Below, in pieces: positions 10,201 to 21,934 of a DNA stretch of 64,000 nucleotides. A program made the translations under genes and the position numbers. The DNA is taken from NCBI RefSeq assembly GCF_000003815.2, contig NC_049986.1:10402369-10466368 (forward strand), written 5' to 3'. Source of the DNA: Branchiostoma floridae (lineage: Eukaryota > Chordata > Leptocardii > Amphioxiformes > Branchiostomatidae). The first letter of the stretch is position 1; the number at the start of each line of letters is the position of its first letter. Under the pieces are notes generated by a model. It saw only the letters and a program-made list of their open reading frames with translations, searched no databases and was not told the origin of the DNA.

Positions 10201-13200
10201 AATATAATAAAAATTCATCATTCCTATGTTCCGTTATGCTCCTTGGAAGATTTTCGGAAAATTGCCCCTGCAGTTCCAGAGCAAGCCGCTAGGGGGGCCA
10301 AACCTATATACTCTCTTCCTTACGTCACAAGCTATCTGCAACCAAGAAATCAAGACCATAGCATGTTCAGGTCAAAAGATACAAACAAGTTGTGCTGCAG
10401 TACCAAGGTCACACACTAGGGGGCCCAAAATCAACCTTGACCTGTGTCTTCCAAACAGCTACCTACATACCAAATATCATTACAATCCATCCGGAGGTTC
10501 TAAAGTTAAGCTGACCACAAATATCCAGACAGACAGACAGTCACACACACAGACACACCAAAAACTATACCTCCATTTTTCATGGAGGTAATAAAGAAAC
10601 ATTTCACCACTAACCCCTACCCCAAGAGCACCCCACCCAATCCCTAAAATTGAAACATTTTGGTGTATAGAATTACAATTTTTGAAATGATGTTTTGTAA
10701 ACTTTGAACAGGATTAGTGCAAAAGCCCATAAAAGCAAATTTTGCAATTGAATTGTATGTTGCCCTGACTGACCCTTCTCATGTACCTTTACCAAATGAT
10801 GTTAAACTTTTTAGCTGACATATTATAAAGGTTAAACGTTGATAATGCAAATGAGGTCCTCATTTGATTAGATTATCTCTGTTTATGATCTTCTCTGGCC
10901 AAATAACTCAAGTTGGCCGTTGGCTATCACAGCAATGTCTCATTAATTATACAAATGAGCCCTGGTGTACTTGATTTATGTCTACAGCGGATGTTCATAA
11001 TCATATGTATGAAATTCTCATCATTGAGTGATTATAATGTCTAAGTGATAATGCAAATAAGGTATTTATTTGCACTATCAATGAATAGTGAAGTTCCTCA
11101 TTTTTTTACTTACTAGTACATGATATATCTTTGAACAACCTATCATTTTTATTCAAATTAGCCTCCAATTTACATAATTAGCAATTAAAAAGTACAATCA
11201 TCACTTCTTCCTAGGCTATCTACATACCAAAAGGCATGACCATGCATCAATACCTCTCTTTCAAAGTCTCAAACAATATCAACCCCTGCAATTTCATAAA
11301 AAGCTGCTAGTTCCAGGCCCAAACCTACTAACGGGCTTGTTAGGAGGCATATAATCTGAATTCTGATAATTTCTTTGATAGTTTGAGACTCGATTGTACT
11401 TCAACTCAGTACTGTATCATCACTGACAAATTACATTGACATAGCAGATGATACTAACTTACTTAGCCACACACTACGATGTGTATTTGGATTTTTAAAA
11501 GATGTCTGGTTGTTTTTTCTCCAGGTTAACTCATCATCATCATCAGAGGTGCAGACGAAGACAGTTGTCGATACTGCACTTGCTGAAGCTTCCAAGAAGT
11601 CATTTAGTCAAGTAAGCTATTTTGTCTTTGTAAACTTCAGTATAAGAATAAAATTCTCTTAAACAAAGGTTTGCTCACCATATAGTGCACAACTTTTTTT
11701 TTAAACGGCCAAAAGGTGATGCGTGCTGGAATCTCATCCATTATCGAATCAGTATGGCCTTGTTTGAAAAAGTATATGCAGAAACGTTTATGAAGGTTAT
11801 ACATCCAGGTAAGCAATATTCAAATACAATTCAATCTCTACAACTAGATAAAAACGGATTTACTTCCGAAGTAAATATCCGTTTTTATCCAGTTGTAGAG
11901 ATTGAATTGTATTTGAATATATGCAGAAACGTTATCATCTTAATACATGTATATTCTATCAATGCCTGTTATCGTCCTCTTCTGTAATTTTTGTGTGCTT
12001 TTTATTTCCAGTTTGTTCACCTGTGCTCGACCCTGACAAAAGACAAAGATGTCCTGAAGTTCCTACAGAAAAGGTTCAACGCCGCAGACCCCATGTACCT
12101 CTCCTCCCAGGCCTTCCTCGATTTCCTTACCAAACGGACCGAGAAACTAAAAGAAAGTGGGAAGAAAGAAGTCTTTGTCCACATGAAGGCTGTCATCGAT
12201 GAGCTCAAGGCAAACAAAAAGTCCGAATCAGGCTCGGAAAAAAGCAAAAGGAAAAACAGAGGGAAAGGTGATCAGTCGGGCCAAGATTCCAGTACTGAGT
12301 TTTCTGATACAAGCGAAGGCAGCTCTGCTAAAAGATTCAAACCTGATCAAGCAAGTCTGGATGAAACAAGAAGTAAAGATGAGAAGGCTGATCAAAATGG
12401 TCATGGCAGCGAAAAGAATGGTCCAGGTAAAAGTGAAGAAGATACAGATGTAGACAAAAGTGCTGCACATCCAGAAGAATCCATTGTCTTTGATGGAGAC
12501 AAAACCTCCGCAGAAGACAACCCAAACAATAGCTCAGGTGAGAAAGACACGGAGATGGGACAAGGTGTGCAAGCCTCCTCGAGCAACGAAGATCCGGCAG
12601 AATCCGACAGAAAGGCCAAGAAAAGGCAGAAGCAGATTCGTAGACTGGAAAAACTGCTAGCCATAGTCTCCAAAGAGATCAAGCGTCTTGAAGCAAAAGA
12701 GGTATCCCTCGACGACTTAGATGACGAAGATTCCACATACATCCAGGAAGACCGGTTGAAGAAAAGATTCAACACCATCTGGAACAAACTCTGCGAACTC
12801 AAAGGAGAAGAAATGATCACGGGAAGGGAAGTAGAAAGGACGATAAAGTTCAAGGGCACCAGGTTTCCAGAAATCAACCGTAGGATCATGAAATTCCTCA
12901 GGCGCAACGACGCTTTCCCAGACTTCCACGACATCCTAGCAATCGTCCAAAAGACGAACAGAAAAGAGAACCTCCGTTTACCACCTAGGCACGTACATGA
13001 CCTCGCTAAAGAAGCCTTCACGGAAATCGGCGACAAGTTCCAAAGAAGAAGGCAAAGGGACCTCGTACAAAACTTTGGCTCTTACCTGACTGATAGCTTT
13101 GATCCGAAAGAAGATCCCGCTAAAGAGGACGCAGAGCTGCAGCAAAAGTTGCGAGACAACAAGATGCACGGGAAACGGAGGCTAGACGAGGTGTTGGAAA

Positions 13201-15126
13201 AATACACCAGAAAGCAGTACGAGATGCACCTGGACGGGGAGACCGCGCAGGGTAGCGACACCGAAGATCCTCCGGTCCGCGGCGAGGCTGACGTAGAAAC
13301 GGAGGAAGATTTAGACGAGGACGAAATGGAAGACGAAGAGCAGCTCGAAAACAGTCAGGTAATTGAGAAAGTTTTAGAGAAGGCCGATGATTCTGAGGAG
13401 GAGGAATCTATGAGAGAGATAACGGTTGTGAAACCCCGTAAAGCTCGGAAACGCTTCCTCCCAGCTTTCCCCGACAGTGACGAAGGGGTTGAAGAAGATG
13501 GACCGGTAAAGATGGCCGGGATAGAGGGAGGGTCTCCCGTCACTTTCCACCATGGAAGCTGCAGCGGGGACTTGCTGGGAGAAACCAGTGGTATAGGTAG
13601 GGGAGCTTGCAGGAATGTAGATACCTTTTCTCTTTCCTGTTGATTGGTACACCTCGAAGAAGGCCTGCATGGGCAAGCCGTCCTCTTCACCATCTTGTAG
13701 AGCATCTGCCTGGGTCCAGAGAATCTTGCCCGATTTGATTATGTTTACATATACAATGACTGATATTTGTCTTGGAAAAGGAACTACCGTATTTTCTCAA
13801 ATCAAGTACTCACTTTTCAAACTTCCGAAAACTTGCTGTTTCAGTCCCACAGATTTGTCCTGACCCAAGTCGCGGGTGCGCTCTTGAATTGAGAAAATAC
13901 GGTATCAGTTGGAGCTTTTCAGGTTCAGCTTTGCTGGAAGAAGCATGTCTTTGAGATATTATTGTCTGCTTGGAATTAAAAGGAAAATATTGGGTGCAGT
14001 TCTTACTTATGAAATTGGAAATTATTAGAATATCAAATTTTAAGTCACAGACTTTTTTTTTTACTTATTCCAGGCCTAACCTATTTGGAGTATACATGAA
14101 CATTGTGGGGCACTTTTCTTTTTTTTCTTTGGTTACATTTTTGCACAGAATACTTTCAGTCTTATTCTATGCTCATGTATACATACTGTTTGCTCAACAC
14201 CTTTAACCTTTAGCATAGTTTGTACAACTAGCACAGATTGTCTGATTCAGTTGCATGATTCTTACTTCTTTATTTTTCCAGGGAAAATAGAAAAAGAAGA
14301 AGAAGAAGAGAAAGCCACAACAACAGATGAACCACTACAGTTGGGAGTCACAGAAGACACAACCACAAAAGAACTAATAGAAATGAACCAAACAGAAGAA
14401 TCATCAACTGACGCGGTAGCAGAAACAGAAGAAAGTGTACACATTGTGGAAAATGATTCAACAGAAACAGTAGACTTCACAACAAATGATCATACAGAAA
14501 GAAGGGGAAGTGGCGACATCACAACAACAACAACAACAACAATGTTAACTGACACAATAGAAATCCTCAGTTCGGCCGAATCTGACGTCACAGATGATTC
14601 AGCCGACTGGAACAACGACAAAAATGAAGCAGCGTGTAGAAACGGTCGCACACCAGACAGGCACCCCCTGTCGAGATTTTCCATCGACTCGTCCTTAGAA
14701 AATGGAAGCAGTCAAGATTCGGACTGCATCGCCATAGAAACTGTTGATCTGGAACACGGTCTGTGTTCTTCACAAAACGTTGATAGTCCAGAAAACAACA
14801 GGAGCTCCGCCGAACTCGCATCACACAGCAAAACTCCGGCACAACGTGTCACAGTGGATCCTCTGAGGTTACAAGACTTAAGAATCAAGGTGTCCTCCAT
14901 ACTATCAGGTGGCAAAAGTCGTTTGGGTTCTAGCATCAGATCAGAACCCGCTGAATCCTCTTCTAGTTATACTCGTCGTGCTCTTGACTCTCCTTCCCAG
15001 GTATCAGATTCTAGTCTGGCAGCTCTTTCCCAGGACACCGTGAGCAGTACGACAAGCGGGCTTCCAGCGGAAAGCGTAGAAAGACCAAACTCTCCGGACA
15101 TCATTGTCCTTTCCGACTCAGACTAA
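7238..15126 (+). CDS. DAXX: DAXX, histone H3.3 chaperone / death-domain-associated protein, 4 exons
   Basis: Exons 7238-7528, 11525-11611, 12012-13596 and 14282-15126 join in phase to about 935 residues (human 740). Near the N-terminus is a SUMO-interacting motif, EIVVLSSDSEE. The four-helix bundle region covers about residues 98-195 (FVHLCSTLTKDKDVLKFLQK). The histone-binding domain covers about 325-530, with LEKLLAIVSKEIKRLE, DEDSTYIQEDRLKKRF and RTIKFKGTRFPEINRRI. An acidic stretch follows, then a long Ser/Thr-rich tail that ends in a second SIM, DIIVLSDSD, as in vertebrate DAXX. DAXX is nuclear, binds H3.3-H4 with ATRX for deposition at heterochromatin, and is recruited to PML bodies through its SIMs. 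The ATG at 7238 is chosen over an upstream GTG because it gives the family-like MADGG start. The extra length lies in low-complexity linkers. Exon 4 opens with GGG completed across the intron. Confidence 0.95.
7683..7763 (-). repeat. Dispersed repeat, inverted copy of 27283-27367
   Basis: About 80 bp beginning ATACCTTTGCCAAATAAACC and running into atgcgttactcatttcattt is nearly identical to the reverse complement of 27283-27367. It lies at the start of DAXX intron 1. Confidence 0.6.
7780..8640. repeat. Tandem ~245-bp units rich in octamer motif ATGCAAAT
   Basis: At least three diverged tandem units in DAXX intron 1 share taattatgcaaattagctg (near 8045, 8290 and 8535), aaaatcatgacgatccgtca and cagctacatatgtgacaag. 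Each unit carries facing TATGCAAAT / ATTTGCATA motifs, so local hairpins are possible. The same motif pair recurs singly near 9880, 10125, 10840, 17945, 43260, 44825 and 45185. Confidence 0.7.
8641..9010 (-). repeat. Family A repeat (CCGCTAGGGGGCCCA), minus orientation
   Basis: Two half-units each contain gccgctagggggcccaa (near 8695) or gccgctagggggcccatt (near 8830), then aaccttagccattctggcaa at the end. The reverse complement matches copies at 22318-22960 and elsewhere. Confidence 0.7.
9302..9497. mobile_element. MITE-1 copy 2
   Basis: The element begins TACTGTAAATGCAGAAACT and ends AAATGCATTTACAGTA. It has the same CCGCGAA/TTCGCGG-type inner arms as the copy at 3540-3708. Confidence 0.75.
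9530..9770. mobile_element. MITE-2 copy 1 (GGGTAATATGTCAAAG inverted arms)
   Basis: The left arm attatgggtaatatgtcaaagg is matched by a right arm ending atattacccacaattcctg, so the element folds back. A related element is at 29677-29945. There is no coding potential. Confidence 0.5.
9880..10220. repeat. Octamer-type repeat tract
   Basis: Facing TATGCAAAT and ATTTGCATAA motifs, as in 7780-8640, with much weaker tandem structure. There are no exons. Confidence 0.4.
10225..10592 (-). repeat. Family A repeat, minus orientation
   Basis: Contains agcaagccgctaggggggcc (near 10285) and cacactagggggcccaaaat (near 10415). A CA-rich stretch follows (near 10520-10560), then a truncated end. Confidence 0.65.
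10800..11345. repeat. Degenerate octamer and family A remnants
   Basis: Repeated aatgcaaatgaggt-type motifs (near 10845, 10935 and 11050) are followed by a decayed family A block (aaaagctgctagttccaggcc near 11300). This is intronic sequence of DAXX with no exon signal. Confidence 0.45.
11774..11933. mobile_element. Palindromic Penelope-like insertion with 15-bp target duplication
   Basis: A direct repeat ATATGCAGAAACGTT at 11774-11788 and 11919-11933 brackets an insert. The insert contains arms of about 45 bp that are close to perfect inverted repeats (11818-11862 and 11872-11918) around a short cttccgaag loop. The right arm equals the sequence that follows the hammerhead-like core at 5400-5455. 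The insertion lies in DAXX intron 2. Confidence 0.65.
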
Positions 15127-15500
15127 CACATTGGTGACTTATACATGTACAGTCTCATGCAGGTTGATAGGGATATACATGCATCTTTTAACTCAAGTCA
15201 TAAATATTAACTATAATACATAAGCTTACTTTTTTTACACTACTCAGACCTTGTTGCTCTTAAAAAAAAAAGAATGTAGAATCTCACAGAAAAGGAAAAT
15301 TTTTGGAAAAGCATAATCTCAATGCATTTTTATGCAGATTTGATACTTGTCCATGTACCCTTAATCGAATGAATGACATCCATATTGTGGATAAATATCT
15401 GCGTAAGGTTGTTGCATTATTTTTGACTTCACAGTTGCAATCATTTGTAGAGCAAGTTTGTGGCCATTAGATGCTTGAATAAAGTTGCTAGCATGACAAA
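15127..15500 (+). terminator. DAXX 3' UTR and candidate poly(A) signal
   Basis: AATAAA at 15478-15483, about 350 bp after the stop codon, is the first canonical signal. A second candidate is near 15543. The UTR is AT-rich and carries no repeat that I recognise. Confidence 0.5.
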
Positions 15501-16576
15501 ATTCAAGTCTACATCACATTTTGCTCAGCTTTTTGGTGATTACAATAAATTCTATGTATGACAGTCTTACTAATTTCACCACTGACCAAGAACCATTGAT
15601 ATGTTGTTTTAGACTGGGAAAAAACTACTTTTCAATATTGATATTCTAAAAACCTTACAATTAACACAAGGAGGATATAATACATGTATTTTGTATCAAT
15701 TTAAATTTTCAACAATGTAGTTTTTCATAACAGGAGGTTGAGGAACTACTAAAGATTTGTGTGTGCCAGTATCTGTTGTAGTGAAGTTATACATTTTGAA
15801 GCAAGTGAATTCTAAAAAGGGGAGATTCTGTGATAAACGATACAAGTTAACATTCAATTACACAATACAGCCTTAGGAAAAGGATTAGATGACACGGATA
15901 TATATATTGGGGCCTGCCAATCCAGGGAAAATTCTGTATATTGTTGATGTACAATTGTTAGTCACAATGTAAATACTGTATGACTCAGTACGCTACTGCC
16001 TACATGTATTGTGGTTTCTTTTTCTGGGGCAATGCAATAGTTCTTGGTTCCGTAGCAAAGGATCTTGGTTCCTTCAAATGCTGCAAATTACAGTGCCAAA
16101 TGCTTCATTGGGTCATAAGATTTTGTTAACCATCTCGCATTTTTTCCTTTGGGTTTTGGTACAAATATTTCTTCACTGCTCATTCTTTTTTTTTGGCAAG
16201 TCTTCGAAGAAATGCTTTGTGCTATTAGTTTTGGTAAGCTACAATAAGCACTATACAAGTGTATGTATATTTCTCAGCATAGTAATAATTGTTACGTACA
16301 TTGTGTATATAAAGTTCTGCTGCAAACTGTATTAAGGCAGTATAACATTCATATTTTTTGCTGAACATTGTATTGTATTAATTATTCATGTTGGTTTTAT
16401 TTTCATAAGATATGATGCCATCAATATTTCTTTTTGTTCTTCTTACTGTTTTGACTGCAAAGTTGAATCCCCGCAATAAGAATTTAATCTACAGTATTAT
16501 GTGCTGCTGCAAACTGTTGTAGTACAATTCCCAACAAATTCCCATCCATATGCTTAATGCAGCCAGGATATATGTA
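15501..16576. other. Intergenic, no gene recognised
   Basis: AT-rich sequence with no exon-like ORF, RNA gene or clear repeat. Confidence 0.4.
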
Positions 16577-16783
16577 TACTGTAAATGTTTTTAAGTTCGC
16601 GGGGATTTAATTTCACAGTAGCGGAAAAAAGGACTTTTTGCCGTGGATTTAAGTTTGCGGTAACACCATAGACTGCAAACTAATATCATAATAGAAAAAA
16701 ATGTTTGCGGTGGTTTTAAATTCACGGTGAAGTGGTCACCGCGAAAACAGCGAACATTAATCCACCGCGAACATTTCTGCATG
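16577..16783. mobile_element. MITE-1 copy 3 (one end eroded)
   Basis: Starts TACTGTAAATGTTTTTAAG with the inner TTCGCGG arm and ends near CCGCGAACATTTCTGCATG, where the outer TIR has been lost. It is collinear with 3540-3708. Confidence 0.7.
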
Positions 16784-19100
16784 CCACATCTCCAACATTC
16801 TATTCCAAATACATCTCTTTCACAATAAGCCAGTACGCAGTTTAACTATGTCTTTGTGATGTCAAAGGTCAAGGGTTATATGTCAAAGGTGAGGGCCACT
16901 ATGTCGAAGACAGTTCTTTTCTGAGCCATACTTTATGCATGGCCAAATGTGTAGTGTTTATGTCTCAGTAGCCTTCAGATTTGACATATTGTGCCACGCA
17001 CAGTTAAAACTGTGAACTGCCTTATAGTAGTTGTCTAACCTCAACTATGAAATTGAAGAAAGCTTTTGGCACTCTTGTCCAAATATCACTGATCTGTGGC
17101 ACACCAGCTGCCTCGCTGCAACCTAAATTGTATTTGTGTTACCCTTGACTTTGTAATGGGAATATCTTGCAAGTTTCAGTGAAAAGCCAACACAACACAA
17201 AGCATAAAAAGATTCACTTTTTATGTCTGCAGCGAAGTCGACATCGCCAACTTGAGATACCCGATTTACATTTGTGTCTCCACCCATAGTTTTTCCTCTT
17301 AACCTTGGCTAGTATATAGAACCACTTTAGAGGAAACTTTGGCTGAAGGGTGATTGTTTTTGAACTGCACTACACTTTGAAATGACTTCCTATAATGTTA
17401 TGATAAGAAATTAACGCATTGAATGTAACCTTTCTATCATAGCTCCAATTTGTAATATTTATTGTTAATAAACCATTTTTAAAGATTGTCAAGAACCAGC
17501 AGGATGTTTTTTAAAGAATATGCTTATAATGGTTATGATCAGGATAAAAAGTAGTAGCTTCTTTAATTTTCTTCACCTTTGATGACCTTTACCGAGAAGA
17601 TCATTCTTCTGCATGCGTCTTCATAATGAGACCTCTTGATTTTGAGGCACCTAATGGCTTTCTATGTAATGCAGCACATCTTGTTTATATATCATGTGAT
17701 CTGGAGTTAAGGTCACGATTTTTTATTGGTTGGTAGTGGAGATAATGAGTTCATATACGGTCAAACCTGTATTAGCGGCTACATTTACATAGGGGCCGCC
17801 TGGCCATTGCGCATGCGGCCACTTTTTTGTCAGTCCCGTGGGTTTTCCCCCATTGACCTTTGCGTACATGTAGTCCTATTGTGGTAAATGACTGGAATGA
17901 CTTGTTGCATTTGGAAGTAATGTACAGGTGAACTTCATTCAACATAGATTATGCAAATTTTGACCTAATTTGCATAAATCAAAAATATGACGAAAGCCCT
18001 TCTTAATATAAATTGTGTATTTTTATCACCCTCTATATTTATCACACAACTTGAAGTTCAATCTTTTGCAATCTTCATCTAAATTTATTTGAGATTGATA
18101 CACCACAGAACTTTATGCTTTTCCAAAAGCCTAGGTTCCTTGAAATAAAGACTACATCAATACCGTTTAATGATTAAACTCGTCACGAGGTATAGATGCT
18201 AATCAATGTGTCACATGTTACAGACCTTTGTACATTTAATGTGATAAGTGAAACAATAGGATTGCGGTTACCAAGTGTGTTTCGTCCATTCCTATCTTGA
18301 AGTGGATGGTTGCGCCGCGAGGACAGGTAAGTGTAAGTAGTGTCTAAGAAGTGTCTACTTGTTTTATACATATGGTAAGAATGTACGTTGGAGTTCATGA
18401 TCAGGTACGAGCTCGTCTGTCATTTTTTCCATGGCCTCTCTTATGGGTCGTTTTCTTGCCAATTTACAGTTGAATATGTACTATACGGAAACTCTTCCTC
18501 GTTGTAGATTTCGAAATACAAAAAAATGAGGGCAGCGAACAAAGGAAACATGCCCCTGTAAAATGTTTAACCATGCATCTCCATGTTACCTAGCTAACTT
18601 CACAAACAAATACAGATTGTGGTGCCAAACGGCTACTTACAATGTAGATACAAATTGAGCGCTGAAGGTTGAATAAAGCCTAAGGCGGTGGGCTGATGCG
18701 TTGGTTATGTGTTTAACCTTTGTACAGTCAACGCTTCCCAAAGCTAAGTTTCGATACTTCACTACGAACTTCTCTTCCGCGAAGTTCAGGCTAGCATATT
18801 CTAAGACGGAGGTGCTGCTAGCCGGGACTACATGCTGTCAAGGACAGGTTTTTAGGTGTTGTTACAATTACACCAATGCCATGACCACATATCTTTCGAC
18901 CATGAAGCTTCAAGAGCGCATAGTATAAATTTTAGAACTACATCTACCTCTAGTTCCTCTAAATACGCGTCTCTTTCCGTCATAACGATTCCTATTTGCA
19001 AGCAAACTGTACTGTTTTGTACCGCCCTCCTATATTTTGCCCCAACCCATGGAGAGGTTGAACTTTGTCTTTGACAGCACAGACAATGGTAGTTTACCTC
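16784..19100. other. Intergenic; small repeat traces only
   Basis: No gene is seen. A fragment near 16860-16905 (ggttatatgtcaaaggtgag) resembles a MITE-2 arm. Positions 17758-17830 (ggtcaaacctgtattagcgg) look like the end of a dispersed DNA element, and 17945-17985 holds facing TATGCAAAT motifs. The rest is unremarkable. Confidence 0.4.
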
Positions 19101-19105
19101 ACACT

Positions 19106-19310
19106 ACTGTAACAGTAGCGTGCATAACTGGTAGAGCGATCGGCTCGGAATCTAATATAGGTTCTGAGTTCGATCCTCACCGTGCCCCCGACGTTGTGCC
19201 TTTGGGAAAGGCACTTGACACGACCTTCCTCACTTCACCTAGGAGTAAAAATGGGTTCTTGACTTCGGTCGGGGAGGTAAAAGACTACCTTTGCCTTTTG
19301 TCTTTACCGT
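19106..19310 (+). mobile_element. tRNA-derived SINE
   Basis: The head contains an A-box-like gcataactggtagagcg and a B-box-like GAGTTCGATCCTC at normal tRNA spacing. It is followed by a body with cctttgggaaaggcacttga, a tail type common to SINEs mobilised by LINEs. The internal pol III promoter makes a tRNA-derived SINE the best call. An intact tRNA cloverleaf cannot be drawn. Confidence 0.7.
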
Positions 19311-19780
19311 GTATGTGGTACTGTTGATATAAGTTACAAAAACTTGAGTGCAGTGCATTGTCCTCGTCCGTGTCCAAAAGCAAAATAGAAGAAAAAAACA
19401 ACAACTTTAGACTTCATCACCTCTAAACAATGGAGGTATAGTTTATCGTAGCATTTGAAACTGTGTGCGTACTTTGGGTGTTCAGGTGATATATCTCCAG
19501 TACGAAACGTGTGATTGCGATGATACCTGGTACATGGGTTCGTGGTGGTGTCCTGTCGGGTTGGATTTGGGCATCCTTGTTGTTAAACGTGCTACTGCTG
19601 TTGGCCTTGTTATTATTCAGCCATACATAGTATGGTGAAATATATTGTATCCGTAATGTTTCTTCTTTCTTTCTTTCTTTCTCCTGTCAAATCTTCAAAA
19701 ATTCATTTCCGCCATTCCTGGACCGAATGACCTGAAATTCGGCACAGGGGGAGAGTAGGCCAATACCTTGATGCTTCTTT
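19311..19780. repeat. Family B fragment and TTTC microsatellite
   Basis: Positions 19485-19570 (gtgatatatctccagtacga, then tacatgggttcgtggtggtg) resemble the tandem units at 41295-41900. A short TTTC run lies at 19660-19682. Confidence 0.4.
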
Positions 19781-19782
19781 CT

Positions 19783-21040
19783 CATTTTTTTTTTCATATC
19801 TGCCTCTAAAATGATTTTATTGAGGTTTAAAGGTCATGTTTTGACCTAAACGGTATATTTTGGCCCCCTGAACCCTGGTCTTACAATGGAATAGCTGGAA
19901 TTTGGTGTAGATAGGCATTATATATAGTTGGTAAAATGATCCAAGTAAAATTTCGGGCATAAACTACTTTAAAATGCTTAATTTCAGCACTTTTCTGAGA
20001 GAAAATTGGTTTTCTTTCGGCCTCCTCCCGTGAACTCCAGTGACCCCACACACCTGCGGCAGCCTGCGCTTAAACGGGAGTTAATTGAATTTAAAGAGCC
20101 AGCCAATAAGCGCCGAGTAAGACGAATGCTAATTAATATTCATAAGCTGGCTTCCAATGTCGTATATACAGAAACACATGCATATTAAAGCCTTACAGTG
20201 GCCACATGTCACCCTTTGCCCGGTCTAAAATGGTTGTGAGGATTTGGAGTTCAGACAGGGTCATTTGAGAGGTAGCGGACGGTACGCATGCATTTAACGT
20301 TAGAATACAAGTCTTTGTCGTTGAATTAACCAACATTCCGCATAGCAATATCAATCATTTTCGGCAGAGTTGACTTTGGTAGGGTTACTTGAGACAATCG
20401 AGTAAATGTTACTTGGCGGAAAACGCGGGAAAATTGGTCAGTTTGCGTTTATCTTTATTTTTTTTAATATCTGCCTCTAAAATGATTTTATTGAGGTTTA
20501 AAGGTCATGTTTTGACCAAAACGGCATATTTTGGCCCATTGTACCTGGTATTACAAAGGAATGACCTGAAATTTGGTGTAGATAGGCATTATATAGTTGG
20601 TAAAATGATCCAAGTAAAATTTTGGGCATAAACTACTTTATAATGCTTAATTTCAGCACTTTTCTGAGGGGAAATTGGTTTTCTTTCGGCCTCCTCCCGT
20701 GAACTCCAGTGACCCCACACACCTGCCGTAGGCTGGGCTTTAGCGAGTTAATTGAGTTTAATGAGCCAGCCAATCAGCGCCGAGGTGTGCCTGGTTTAAA
20801 ATGTAGTTTGCTAGGATTTGGAGTTCAGACAGGGTCATTTGAGCGGTATCGGACGGTACGCATGCATTGAACCTTAGTTCAATACAAGTCTTACACGTTG
20901 AATTAACCAACATTCGGCATGGCGATATCAATCATTTTTGGCAGAGTTGACTTTGGTAGGGTTAGTCCTAGGGTTAGTTGAGACAATCGAGAAAATGTTA
21001 CTTGGCGGAAAACATAACGCGGGAAAATTGGCCAGTTTGC
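19783..21040 (+). repeat. Tandem duplication of a ~0.6-kb unit
   Basis: The stretch starting tgcctctaaaatgattttat at 19801 recurs at 20472 and stays similar through cctcccgtgaactccagtga and agccagccaat. A second shared block, gacagggtcatttgag...ggtacgcatgcatt, occurs near 20255 and 20825. The two unit lengths differ because of deletions. Neither copy has a long ORF. Confidence 0.8.
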
Positions 21041-21934
21041 GTTTAGTTTTGATTCGTAGGTTTGACAGTGGCGAAAATGATTATTTTCTCATCAATATTT
21101 CTTGTCATAATTATTCAAACTGTAAATCTAAACAATTGGCTTACATGTGCAATTTTTATATGAATAAAGATCAGTGGGTACTTAAATTATGTGTAACTTA
21201 TTGCTCTTTGTCAATAGATCAGCATTTTCTCTATAGTGGCCATATGTCTATAGTGGCAACATTTCTCTCACTGTACTGGAAAGAAAAGTGATGTATTTTT
21301 TTTACCCGAGCAAATGTAGGTACTTCTAGTTCACAAGGAGCTTATAACGGTACTTAGACCTAGTTATTGTAGTGGAAACTGTTGAATGGCTTCATTTAAT
21401 TTCACGATGAAATTTTTTTGAATGGAAGGTGCGTTGTTTTTTCTCACTTTCGGAAAAATAGGAGCTGCCGCGATTCTAATAGCCAATTCGTTATGCATAG
21501 GGGCTCCTGTGGAAGAGTATATTCTTCCACATGGGCCCGAGGCATATTGGGCAAGCTCCGTTTTGACCTGGAATCATGTAACAATATTATTTTCCTTTTG
21601 GGGTTAAGTTACTGTTAAAATGTTCCATTTTTGGGCAGGGGTGACTTGGAACAGTCCAATGTTGCGTGGGAATGGGTATGGCTGAAATATGCTGTATTTG
21701 CACCCAAGCAAATGTCCGCCTTTCAAGTAATTTTAGTGTTTTTGGCTGTTTTGTGTTACATCTTTGACCTGGAAATACTTTGGTGTTCATTTTAGGCAGG
21801 TGACAAATTGACGCTTAGGTGGTTTAAATTTGGCCTTGCACAATCTGTTGATGGGTTATGATGATATTTGGTACGTAGCCGTTGTGCCTCCGACCGTCTA
21901 AAGTACGAAGGACCATTGGGACAAAACTTGTTAT

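Noticed and set aside
12017-13036. Antisense frames under DAXX exon 3, up to 211 codons
   Set aside because: Shadows of the biased coding sequence; the plus strand has clear DAXX domains.
19106-19180. A functional tRNA gene
   Set aside because: A- and B-box-like motifs are present, but the arms do not pair as a cloverleaf and a SINE body follows.
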